A stretch of DNA of 64,000 bases from Fulvia fulva (taxonomy: Eukaryota; Ascomycota; Dothideomycetes; Mycosphaerellales; Mycosphaerellaceae), in assembly GCF_020509005.1 (NCBI RefSeq), contig NC_063016.1, positions 3,596,001 through 3,660,000 on the forward strand, written 5' to 3'. Position numbers and translations under genes: made by a program. A model generated the notes under the pieces. It made no database searches. It was not told the origin of the DNA and saw only the letters and a program-made list of their open reading frames with translations. Shown here in pieces: positions 32,585 through 43,420 of this stretch (the stretch's first letter is position 1; each line of letters opens with the position of its first letter).

Positions 32585-33104
32585 TATTATAGTCTCCCTA
32601 TAGAGTATATAGAAGGTAGGGACAGAAGAGCCTTAGAGTACTTAGAAGTCGTTAAGAAGTAATAGTCTAGCTTAGTATATAAGCGCTAAGAATTATATAC
32701 CCCGTAATATTTACTATAGGACCTAGCCCTCCAAATTCACCCCTTTACTAAACCTTAACAGATTCAATTCGGCTCGTAACTATATAATTTACGGCACTCC
32801 CGCGAGCACCCGCGACTACGCTAGACCCTAGAAGAAGCACGTAGAAGACTCGGAACGTAGGGCAGGTTAGAATAAGGTTTTGAGTAAAGCTACTAAGCGC
32901 GGCTTCGTACGGGTTAGCCCTATTAATACGGGGACACGTACTCGCGAGGGTCGCGTATAGATATCTAGCCTTCCCTAGGCCTCTCTTGCTTTCTTCGTCT
33001 TTTAGTTTGTGTAGCAATCATACTATACCCTTTTATATCTGTACTTCGTACCTATATTCTCGCTTTTACCCTTATATCTTATAGGCTAGGCTCTCGCCCT
33101 AACA
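32585..33104 (+). repeat. 5' LTR of Gypsy-1b (520 bp)
   Basis: Starts TATTATAGTC and ends CGCCCTAACA. It differs from its own 3' LTR at scattered transitions (for example gaagtaatag against gaagtgacag). Confidence 0.92.
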
Positions 33105-33146
33105 TTATAAAAGACTAACAAACCGTCAACTACTCGAGTCATCCTT

Positions 33147-34364
33147 ATAGGTGACTACGCCACCGATAGAGGTGTTAACCTCGACAACTAAGACACTCTA
33201 TTCCACTTTAGTAAGTAGACTAATATCCCCTTCTCGAACGCCGCTACCTTTAGTACCTAGGCAAACGCTAACCCCGATACCGCCTACGCTCTTATTAACC
33301 GCACCGTCTCCTCTTTCCGCGAGACCGCCTAGTAGGTCGAGCAAGCAAACAACTAAGTAACATACCTTCAAGGTATTGTAAATACCTTCTAGAACCTCGC
33401 CCCGTACGCCGACGACAACCGCCGCTAGTACTTCTTTAAGAAGGTTAACGACCTAGACGAGTTCGACGGTAACAAGAGCAAGTTTAAGGCATTTGAGACA
33501 CAGCTTACTATTAAGCTATTAGCTAATGCCGACCACTTTCCGTAAGAGAAGGACAAAGTTACGTACGTCTTCTCCCTCCTTCGGGGAGACGCCGCGGCTT
33601 AGGTATAATACTATATCGATAACGCTACGTAGACTATCGGCTGCCCGGACGTCCTCACCTTAATATAGGACCTCCGTACTGCCTTTAGTGATCTAGACCG
33701 TAGAGCTACCGCCTAGAACGCTATCTATAACCTCCTCTAGAAGAACAAGAGCTTCGCCGAGTACCTCGCGGCCTTTAACCGCGATATCGGGTTCACCGGC
33801 TATAACGAAGAGACTAAGAAGAGTACTCTCCGCCGTAGTTTGTTAGTAGAGCTTCTTCGAGCCCTCGAGGATAAGGACGTCGGTGCTATAAGCTTCCGTA
33901 AGCTCGTCGAGACCTACTAGCGCCTCGACTCTAATATAAAATACACCGCCTCTCTCCTCGCTTCCCGTTCTTAAGGTCGTTAGCCTCGTAGTCCCGGAAG
34001 CCACTTCGCTACTCTACTAGGCGCCGCCGCTCCTACGGCTCTCCCTCCCGTCTCTATAGGTAACGCTATAGATCTTAGCGCTAGTACCGCCGTCCCTCGA
34101 GTCTAGGGCCTCGTTAACGGTAAGCTTACTCCCGAAGAGAAGCTTCGCCGTCGCTAGGCCGGACTCTATACCTACTACGGCGGTCTAGGCTATATCGTAG
34201 CTAACTGTCCGTAGCTCGCTACCCGTAACGCCCGTAACCCGGTTCGCGGCGCTATCGGCGCTATCGAGCCTACTCCTACTACTCCCGCTAAGTAGGAAAA
34301 AGCCTAGGTCTTCCTTATCGACGCGATAAAGACTAAGAACAACGTTTACCGAAAGTGAAGAGAG
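33147..34364 (+). pseudogene. Gypsy-1b gag remnant
   Basis: Offset by exactly 24064 bases from the Gypsy-1a gag and almost identical to it. It has the same ATA in place of the start codon, the same stops, and the same zinc knuckle with Tyr codons where Cys and His are expected (34161-34210). Confidence 0.8.
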
Positions 34365-34373
34365 GAAAGAAGT

Positions 34374-37300
34374 TAAGGATCAATATAGTATAGCTAGACC
34401 TATACGACGAGACGGGTAAGGACTACGCTTATAAACCGTTCGTTACGAATATAAATATCGGCTTAAAGAAACTCTCTTCTTCCAATCTCACTCTTATAGA
34501 CACTAGCGTACTAGGCGAGTCTTTTATAGACTATAAACTCGCGACCTCTCTTAACCTCGGAGGCAAGCGTATATCGATCACTAGCTTCCTTACGTCCCTA
34601 CCGTATTAGAAGTTTATCCTCGGCCTCCCCTAGTTTAGACGACACCGACCTATTATCGACTAGACTTCCCTTACTATTAGCTTCCCTCTAGAAGTTCCTC
34701 CGGTACCTCCGCCTTCTCCGCCGCCTTAGCGCGGTCCTAAGTATACTAAGATCTTCTAGGTGAACGCCGCTGCCTTTACTACTACTACTAAGTAGCCTAA
34801 AGCTTAAGTCTTCGCCGCCTCTCTCCGTAATATCGACATCGCCCTCGAGAAGCTTAATAAGAAGCGTATACCTACCGACCCTACTACGAAGGTCCCTCCT
34901 TAGGTATACTATATCCTCTACGTATTCGATACTAAAGCCGTAGACGAGCTACCTCCTTATCGCCCTTACGACTATAAGATTAAGCTAGAAGAAGGTGTAG
35001 AGATACCGTTCGGACCGCTATATTCTATATCCCGAGAAGAGCTTATTGTCCTTAAGAGATACCTCGAAGAGAACCTAAAGAAGGGGTTTATTCGAGCGAG
35101 CCGTTCTAGCGCTAGTAGTCCCGTTATGTTCGTTAAGAAGCCTAGCGGTAGTCTACGCTTCTACGTAGACTACCGAGGCTTAAACGCTATTATAAAGAAG
35201 AACCGCTACCTAATACCGTTGATTTAGGAGACGCTCGAGCGCCTCTCTAAGGCCAAGTACTTCACTAAGCTCGATGTCATCGCTACGTTTAACAAGTTAC
35301 GAATAGTAGAAGGACACGAGTATCTTATAGCCTTCCGTACTCGCTACGGGCTATTTAAGTCGCTCATTATGCCCTTCGGCGTTTATAACGGGCCTAGTAC
35401 CTTCTAGAACTTTATTAACGACATCCTTTAGGAGTTCCTCGATTAGTTCTATACTATCTATATCGACGACATCCTAGTCTATAGCGAGACTAAAGAGGAG
35501 TACCGCGAGCACGTCTATAAGGTCCTTTAGAAGCTCGTAGACGCCGGCTTGTAGCTTGACATCGACAAGTACGAGTTTAAGAAGACCGAAGTCAAGTTCC
35601 TTAGTTTAATAATCACCGTAGACGGTATTAAGATAGACTAAGAGAAGATCGACGCTATCGTCGAATAGGATACTCCTACGAACGTTAAGGAGGTCTAGGG
35701 TTTTCTAGGCTGTACTAACTTCTACCGCCGCTTTATCTACGCATTTTTAGGCGTAGTACGCCCTTTAACGAAGCTTACGCGTAAGGGTAAGAAGTTTGCC
35801 TAGACCGACGAATGCTAGGAGGCTTTTGACTTGCTTAAAGCGAAGTTTATTAAGAACCCGCTTCTATAGCACTTCGATTTCGAACTAGAGACCCGTATAG
35901 AGACCGACGTATCCGACGGCGTAGTAGGCGGTGTCCTACTATAACGCCGCTCGCCTAAATCCCCCTAGTTACCTATCGCCTTCCTCTCTAAGAAGATGAC
36001 CGCTACGGAGTATAACTACGAGATCTACGATAAGGAGCTTCTCGCTATCGTTAAAGCTTTTAAAGAGTAGCGCCCCGAGCTCGAAGGCTCTACTATACCC
36101 GTCTAAGTAAGCTCCGACTATAAGAACCTCGTCTACTTTATAAAGAGTAAGCTACTTAATCGTCGCTAGGCCCGCTAGAGCGAGTTCCTCTCCCGGTTTA
36201 ACTTTATGATCTCGTATACGCCCGGTAAGGCCAACTTAATAGCCGACGCCCTTACCCGCCGCCCTAGTAACTCTCTAGTTAATCGAAGAGGGGGCCGGCA
36301 AATCGTAGAGTAACAAGTTATTAAAGAGTATAACCTCTCTTCCGAGCTTCGAGAGTATCTATCGAACGGCTAGCCTACGCTCGCCGCTTCCTTTACTACT
36401 CTCGTACTCGCTCCTACCTACCTTAACGAGAGTAACGATAAATCCGAGCCTAAAGAATACGCCTCGGACGCTAAGGACTTAAACGACGATAAAGAGGGCT
36501 TAGTAACGACCGACGGCTTATCCGAATTAGACTTTAAGGGGTTTAATAATAAGGAGCAGCCCGAAGGCATTATAGTATAAGTACGAATAGCGTACGATGC
36601 CGATATAGACGCCTAAGAGTTAGTTTAGGCCCTTAAATCTAGCGCGAGGACATTCCCGGGCTTCTCGCTATCCGAGTACGAGCTCTAGGAAGGTGTCGTC
36701 TACTTCCGTAAGAAGCTTTACGTACCGTAGCCCAAAGGCTCTAATATCCGAGCTAAGATTCTTCAAATTATCTACGACTCCGCCTCTAGGGGTCACCTAG
36801 GCGTAGCTAAGACCTATAAGCTCCTCGCTAGGTATTACTAGTAGCCGTATTCCTAGAAGGACGTCCGCCGCTACGTACTAAACTACGCTACTTACCGAAG
36901 AGCTAAAGCTAACCGCTACCGTCCCTACGGTCTCTTATACCCTCTCCCGGCTCCTAATCGTCCGTAGAAGTATATCACTATAGACTTTATTACCGATCTT
37001 CCTTACGGTAAGACCTTTAGCGGCGTAAAAGTAAAGGCCCTTCTAGTGATCGTAGACCGTTACTCTAAGGACCGGTACATAATCCCGTACTAGAGTATAA
37101 CCGTAAAGGAGACTACTCGCTTGTTCTACGAATTTGTCTAGCGCTTTCAAGGCCTCCCGGATAGTATCACCTCTAATAGAGGCACCTAGTTCATCTCGTA
37201 CTTCTAGAAGCGTCTATATACTATCCTAGGTATTAAGCATAACCTCTCGACCAGTTTTTAGCTATAGACCGACGGCTAGACCGAAATTACGAACGCTATC

Positions 37301-38239
37301 CTCGAGTAGGTCCTTCGTTACTTCGTCGACTACTACTAGAAGGATTGGCCTTAGTATATCCCTACGGTAGAGTTCGCTACTCGTAACTAGGACTCGGAGA
37401 CTACTAGCTACTCTCCCTTCTATACTACGAGAGGTTACTACCCTCGTATAGGTATAGAACTAGAAGAACCTCTCCCGCCTACCGAAGACGTAAACGAGTA
37501 AGTAGTAGACGAGTTCGCTACTATACTCTTATAGATCTATAAAGAAGTTCACGACGAGATAGTATACGTATAAGCAATCTACGAGGGGTAAGCTAATCGT
37601 CGTCGCTAGCTAGCTCCCGACTACTAAGTAGGCGATATAGTCTACCTTAACTCTAAGAACATTAAGACGGACCGCCCCTCTAAGAAGCTAAACTAGAAGA
37701 ACCTAGGTCCTTTTAAGATCACCGAGCGTATTAGTTTATACGCCTACCGTCTAGCTCTTCCTACGAACATAAAGATCTACGACGTCTTCTATCCCGTACG
37801 CCTTCGGCCGTCGGCTAAGGACCTATTCCCGAACTAAAACTAAGACATACTAGGTCCTCCCGATAAAGTAGAAGTCGACGGGCCTATTAACCTACCTTCT
37901 GACGACTATACCGTCCGTAAGGACCGGGGAATCCGCGTAGAGCCTAACGACGTTAAAGGACTACCGCCGATTAAGTATAAAGTCGAATAGTAAGGTTGCC
38001 CTAAGTAGGATACCTTATAGGAACTTATCTAATATATCATCTTTAATCGTTAAGTAATCGAAGAATACTACGCCCGCGTAGACGGCCTAGAAGTTAATAT
38101 CGGCAGGCTCTTCGAATCCGAGCTCTTCGACGGGGCTTACTAATAGTATATCGACTATAATATTAGGCCTAGGCCTAGTACTAAAGCTGAACATCCTCGA
38201 TATATAGAACTACTACGGCTTCGTAGGAACTTAGCTTTG
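34374..38239 (+). pseudogene. Gypsy-1b pol remnant: PR-RT-RH-IN-chromodomain
   Basis: Same domains as Gypsy-1a pol at a 24064-base offset: YIDD at 35459-35470, integrase about 36790-37630, chromodomain about 37965-38050. By eye, differences from Gypsy-1a are rare up to about 37860 (for example gaatttgtc against gaattcgtc near 37130), then become frequent (seven or so between about 37873 and 38110). Non-coding. Confidence 0.88.
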
Positions 38240-38252
38240 TTCGGGGGGCTAC

Positions 38253-38772
38253 TATTATAGTCTCCCTATAGAGTATATAGAAGGTAGGGACAGAAGAGCC
38301 TTAGAGTACTTAGAAGTCGTTAAGAAGTGACAGTCTAGCTTAGTATATAAGCGCTAAGAATTATATACCCCGTAATATTTACTACGGGACCTAGCCCTCT
38401 AAATTCACCCCTTTACTAAACCTTAATAGATTTACTTCGGCTCGTAACTATATAACTCACGGTACTCCCGCGAGTACCCGCGACTACGCTAGACCCTAGA
38501 AGAAGCACGTAGAAGACTCGGAACGTAGGGTAGGTTGGAATAAGGTTTTGAGCAAAGCTACTAAGCGCGGCTTCGTACGGGTTAGCCCTATTAATACGGG
38601 GACACGTACTCGCGAGGGTCGCGTATAGATATCTAGCCTTCCCTAGGCCTCTCTTGCTTTCTTCGTCTTTCGTTTTATATAGCAATTATACTATACCCTT
38701 TTATATCTATACTTCGTACCTATATTCTCGCTTTTACCCTTATATCTTATAGGCTAGGCTGTCGCCCTAACA
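38253..38772 (+). repeat. 3' LTR of Gypsy-1b (520 bp)
   Basis: Preceded by the polypurine tract TCGGGGGGCTAC, followed by the target repeat CTAAT. Confidence 0.92.
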
Positions 38773-38963
38773 CTAATGTAAGGGCGCGCGTATTATAGGG
38801 TCCGAACGAGATAGTTATTGTTCTACGAAGCTACGAAAGAGGAGCGCGAGGCGCGGCGAAGTTATAAAGTAAAGCTAAGCCGCGCTAACCTAATACGGAA
38901 GGTCCGCGGTTTAGCCGGGCCGACGTAGCTATAGTAGGGGGTCGCGGGCTACCCGTAATAGTA

Positions 38964-38974
38964 TCCCCCCTCCC
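38964..38974 (-). other. Polypurine tract of Gypsy-4
   Basis: Minus strand GGGAGGGGGGA directly before the LTR start, the site that primes plus-strand DNA synthesis in LTR elements. It fixes the minus-strand orientation of Gypsy-4. Confidence 0.7.
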
Positions 38975-41900
38975 AAAATACGCCTTAGTCCTCTAAGCGT
39001 TATCTACCTTATAAGGCTACTTACCTATCGAGCTCTATAATCGCGCCAACGCCTAATTATCCTCTAGTGCCCTATCGTCATCTAATAACATCGCATTCGC
39101 TCTATTAAGACTATCCTCGACCGGCTTCCTTCGAGAAACATATTGCCTAGTTAGCTAGCTTACCCTAGACCTACGTCTGTCTTCGGCTAGTACTCGCGTA
39201 TAATCCTTATAACTAAAGTTAGGTATCATTATAGGCTCTATAGGCTCTACTCGAGTATCGAATATATACGGAGTAGATTCTATTAGAGGTAAGGCTCGAG
39301 GCGACTCATTCGTAACGGTGTCTTTCGGAATGACCCTAATCGTGTTAAGCCCGAGCACCTTAGTAGCTAGTAGGGACTAGTTAGATAGAGCTATAAAGCC
39401 TATAGGCGTAGATAACTCCGGCCGGTTATAGTAAAAGTCTATAATAGCGGCGGCCGCGTATTTAAGTATATCCTCTATAGGTTACTAGGTCTTACTATCC
39501 TCCTCGTTCTAATATCTAGCCTATTTCACCTTATACTATATATCTACCTTACGCTTATACCCCTTCTTTACCTTACCTACCCGCTTACGGGTATATATAT
39601 TAAGGATCTTTCCTACCTCGTATATATACGTAGGTACTGCTACTATATCGGCTACTATATTAGCCTCGGTAGTATTAGGTTCGATAGTTATCGGTAGTAG
39701 CGGCGCTAGATACTACCCTTTAAGTAGTAGGAAATCGGGGTAGTCGGCTCGTTATAGTAGTGAGGTATAGAAGTAGTTATTAAGTCCTACTAGAGCGTCT
39801 AATAGTTTGAGTCGATAAGAGAGTCTAGCCGGCATAACTTCCGTAATCTAGTAAGGGCCGGCATATTTCCTGTCTAGCTTCTTAGATAGTCGAGTCGTAC
39901 GGATGTTCTTAGTACTAAGATATACCTAATTACCTACCTTATAGTCTAGAGGAATGCTTCGGGAGCGGTTTGCTACTTCTACTTAGAGAGCTTATAACAT
40001 TCGTATATTCTCTTAAAGGTGCTTATAAAGCTCGCAAATTCGACGTATAAAGGTTTCTACTAATCGCGTATCTAGTCGCTAGAGAGTAGTCAGTCCTCCC
40101 TCCTTTCTAGCGTTTAGGTCAACTCGCTCTATAAACTTAGGGTTGTAGCCTAAGGTAGCGTAGAACGGCGATATACTAGTAGTCTCGGATAGGTAATTGT
40201 TGATCGTAAACTAAGCAAGGCATAGCTATTCTACCTAGTCATCCTATGCCTTATTAGTAAATATACGAAGATACTATTCTATCGCCTAGTTAGTACGTTC
40301 TGACTATCTATTAGTTTCTTAGTAATACGAAGAACTTAGCTTACGATTTGTACGGAGCATCTTATAGTGTTTCTTCTAGAAGGTAGCAACCTACTACTTA
40401 CTACGGTCTAATGTAATAGTGTTAGGAAACCCGCGCCGATAGAATATATGTTTAAGGAAAAGCCTTGCCGCATTCTATACTATTATTACGCTAATAGGGA
40501 TCAGCTCGACTTCCTTAGTAAGCCTATTAGTAACGGTCATAATATTGTTATAGACTATGCCGTTAAGAGTACTATCTAGGAGTCCGATAACGAAGTCGAC
40601 TATAATATATTTCTAAGGCCGATCTAGAATAGGAAGTGGCTATAGTAATCCTAGTGGCTAGGAGTATAAAGATTTTGTTATACGGTAGGTACGGCAATTC
40701 GCGGTATATCTACGTACGGATCTCGCTAATCTAGGCTAGTAGAATTTACGTACTACGAGTTCATAAGTACGAGCTCGTCCTAGATGGCCTACTACTAGAG
40801 CGTTATAGTTTATCTTGATTATCCTAGTCTATAAGGCTTAGTCATTTAGTACCTATAAGCTCTAGCCGTCGTATTGATTTCGAACATATAGTAGGTCGCT
40901 ATCTACTTTATAGTATGCTAGGTGAATCTTCGCTCTCTATAGTAGTGTAGGAGTACGGTCTTTCTATAGGTCCTTAATCGTAGTCTTAAGCTCGTTATCG
41001 GTTACGTACGCCGTCGACATTCGATACTTAAGTTCGGCTTCCCGTTAACTTTTACGCGTCGCCGGTTATTTAGTAGGCGTATCTCGTTCTATAGGTATGA
41101 ACTCTTTAGCTTTAGGGTCTAGCTATACTAGTTCCTCTTCTTCCGGCGTATCTTCTACTATTGCCTATAGTAAGGCGATCTTAAGGAATCGCTTAGGAGG
41201 TAGCAATATCTAATGCTAATACTAGTTCCGAGGGTCGTTCACCCCCTACGGAAGGTCCTAGCTACGTCTCGTTAGGCTGTCTAGCTTTGTACCTTAAAGT
41301 CCTAGACGGTATATTATCTTAAAGTTAAACTATAACAAGAACTTAGCCTAACGCGCTTGTCGCCGATTTAGCTACTTTATCTTTATAAAGTATTCTAGGT
41401 TCTTATAGTTAGTGTAAATCTTGACTAGCTATAAGTCCTTATTATCTACTTCGTAGGCGAGCTCGGGTCTCTATTCCTTAAAAGCCTTGATAATAGCTAA
41501 TAGTTCCTTATTATAGATTTTATAATTATACTCCTATAGACTCAACTTCTTCGAGTAGAAGGCTATAGGATATAGCACACCCTTCTCGTTATACTACGAA
41601 AGCACGCCGGCGTTTACAAAATCTAAAGAATCTGTCTCTACTACCGTTTCCCTACCTAGTATATAATATACGAGTATATAGGCTTTGCTAAACGTAGCTT
41701 TCAAATTGTTAAAGGCTCGTTAGTAATCTAGTGACTATTAAATCCTTCTGTTCTTGTGATTGCTTAGTCCGTCCGACTTGGTCAGGTTTATAAGAGGAGT
41801 AGCTATACGCGAAAATGCTTCGATAAACCGCCTATAGAAGTTAGTAAATCCAAGGAAGGCCTAGACATCCTTTAGGTTCTTAGGAGCTTCCTATATCTAA

Positions 41901-43226
41901 ATATATTCGAGTTTCTCGGGGTCTATCTCGATGCCGTTAGGGGTTATAATTAGCCTAAGATACCTCACCTTCTATTAGTAGAATTCGCTTTTATCGATGT
42001 CTACTATAAGTCCTACATCGCGTAGCTTAGTAAGAACCTTCCGTACGTGTTTCATATGCTCCTCTAAGGTATTACTAAAGATAAGTACGTCATCTAGGTA
42101 GGCCGATATAAAGTCGTCTAGGTGTTCTTACAAGACCTTATTAATGTATAATTAGAACGATACTAGTCCGTTATACAAGCCAAATAGTAGCACTAGACAC
42201 TCGTAGATGCCGTATCGTGTCGTAAACGCCGTTAACTACTCGTGCCCTTTAGCTATCCGTAACTTATTAAAGGCTGCTATAATGTCTAGCTTCGTAAAGT
42301 ACTTCTTGCCGTATATACGGTTAAGCGTCTCTTATATCAAGGGAATCGGATACCGGTTCTTAATAGTAATCGTATTCAATCCTCTATAGTCGATATAAAC
42401 ACGTAGTCCACCTCTAGGCTTATGTACTACTAGTACTAGTGTAGGAGACTAGCTCGTCTTTTGCCCTACTTTCCGTACCTTTTCTTTAGATGTTTGCTCG
42501 TCTAGCCATTTCTTAACTACCTCGTTCTCCTTCTTAGCTAGGCCGTAGGGCTTGCGGTATAGTAGCTCTTATAGACTATTAGGCTTAATATAAATCTTAT
42601 GATCTACGCCTAGTCGGTAAGGTAGGAGTCCTTTATAATCCTTAGCTAAGAAAGCGTCCGTAATATCGTAGTATATCGGCGGTAACTTCTCCTTCGGGTT
42701 ATAATTGAACTGCTTGTTTAAGAATTGGTCTAGATCATTAGTAGCTATTATACTTAGCTTAAGCTCTCCGTCGTCGCTCTTACGCCTAGTAGGCATAATG
42801 TAGAAGCACTTAGCCCTAGGCCGGTACGCGTACATTCCCTACGCGCGTTAAGAAACGCCCTAGTAGTCCACTTCTTTATCGTCTATATCTTCTAGGTTAT
42901 ATAATAAGACGTTCAGCTCCGCTCCTCCTACTATAAAGCTCGCTACTTCTCTAGTAAAGGGCTCTAGTCCGTACCGTACTAGTGCCTACTTCTTCTTCTC
43001 GCGATAGTTTAGAGATTGTACTATTATCGATGTCTTATTCTATAGATAGTAACTAAAGCAGTAATCCGATCTAAATGCCACCTCGCCTATCTCCTAGAAG
43101 ATGTTTAGGTTATACGCTATAAGCTACGGTAGGCTAAAGACGATGTTATATTCGAGGTCGGTGACGTAGTATAACATTTGCTCGTAATGATCGCCGATAA
43201 CTACGTCTATAAGGGCCGCGTATATA
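38975..43226 (-). pseudogene. Gypsy-4 pol remnant: PR-RT-RH-IN-chromodomain
   Basis: Minus-strand chromovirus pol with stops. From the right, a protease-region block ALIDVVIGDHYEQ near 43210-43170. RT follows, with a part still open at 42835-42569 (GELKLSIIATNDLDQFLN... KLPPIYYD), [13 protein letters not shown] near 42410-42370, and YLDD near 42115. RNase H has AGVLSQYNEKGVLYPIAF-like sequence near 41600-41545. Integrase has VVDFVIGLLDS near 40595-40560. A chromodomain with WYKVKWARYQNEED lies near 39535-39490, ending in FYYNRPE near 39430. A C-terminal fragment is open at 39358-39155. Interrupted at 43226 by LINE-B; a few bases continue at 48370-48400. Confidence 0.85.
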
Positions 43227-43240
43227 GATAGATAGATATT
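43227..43240 (-). repeat. LINE-B 3' tandem tail
   Basis: On the minus strand the element ends ATATCTATCTATC, an ATCT tandem tail. RIPed copy B1 ends the same way with one more repeat (381-396). Confidence 0.75.
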
Positions 43241-43305
43241 TCATTAAGCTGTTGTAGTGCCCTTTGGCCTATGCAGCTATGCTATCTTGTTTTTGTATAT
43301 ATAGA

Positions 43306-43331
43306 GGGGAAACCGTGTTGGTGAAAACCCC
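43306..43331 (-). promoter_or_regulatory. Conserved 3'-UTR stem-loop of LINE-B
   Basis: Minus strand GGGG-TTTTC-ACC-AACAC-GGT-TT-CCCC: the outer G/C stem and inner ACC/GGT stem enclose the same internal loop as in LINE-A (24140-24164). It lies 80-105 nt from the 3' end. Candidate recognition structure for the element's own RT. Confidence 0.5.
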
Positions 43332-43420
43332 TCCTCCTTCCCGCCTGTCTTTTCCTCCTCGTTGTCGTCTTAAATTTCCCTTGTTAGGGGTACGCTAGTG
43401 TCATGGGCCTGCCCTGATGA

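Larger units (their letters stand above)
32585..38772 (+). mobile_element. Gypsy-1b, full-length chromovirus, RIP-degraded
   Basis: 6188 bp, exactly the length of Gypsy-1a, with 520-bp LTRs (32585-33104, 38253-38772) and target duplication CTAAT (32580-32584, 38773-38777). The gene order is the same: gag (33147-34364), pol (34374-38239), chromodomain, polypurine tract at 38241-38252. The interior is nearly identical to Gypsy-1a including RIP stops and surviving CA sites, while LTRs and the last few hundred internal bases differ more. Different target repeats and flanks show a separate insertion. Confidence 0.93.
32482..38963 (-). repeat. Gypsy-4 LTR with tandem ~100-bp unit, split by Gypsy-1b
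   Basis: LTR sequence at 32482-32584 and 38778-38963, about 289 bp rejoined. The 38963 end (TACTATTACGGG on the minus strand, RIP form of TG...) abuts a polypurine tract at 38964-38974. The left end at 32482 reads ...CGCCCTTATA on the minus strand. A unit of about 100 bp (from aagggcgcgcg to aaagcta) is present once on each side of the insertion (32485-32582 and 38781-38878), so before insertion it was a tandem pair. Confidence 0.6.
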
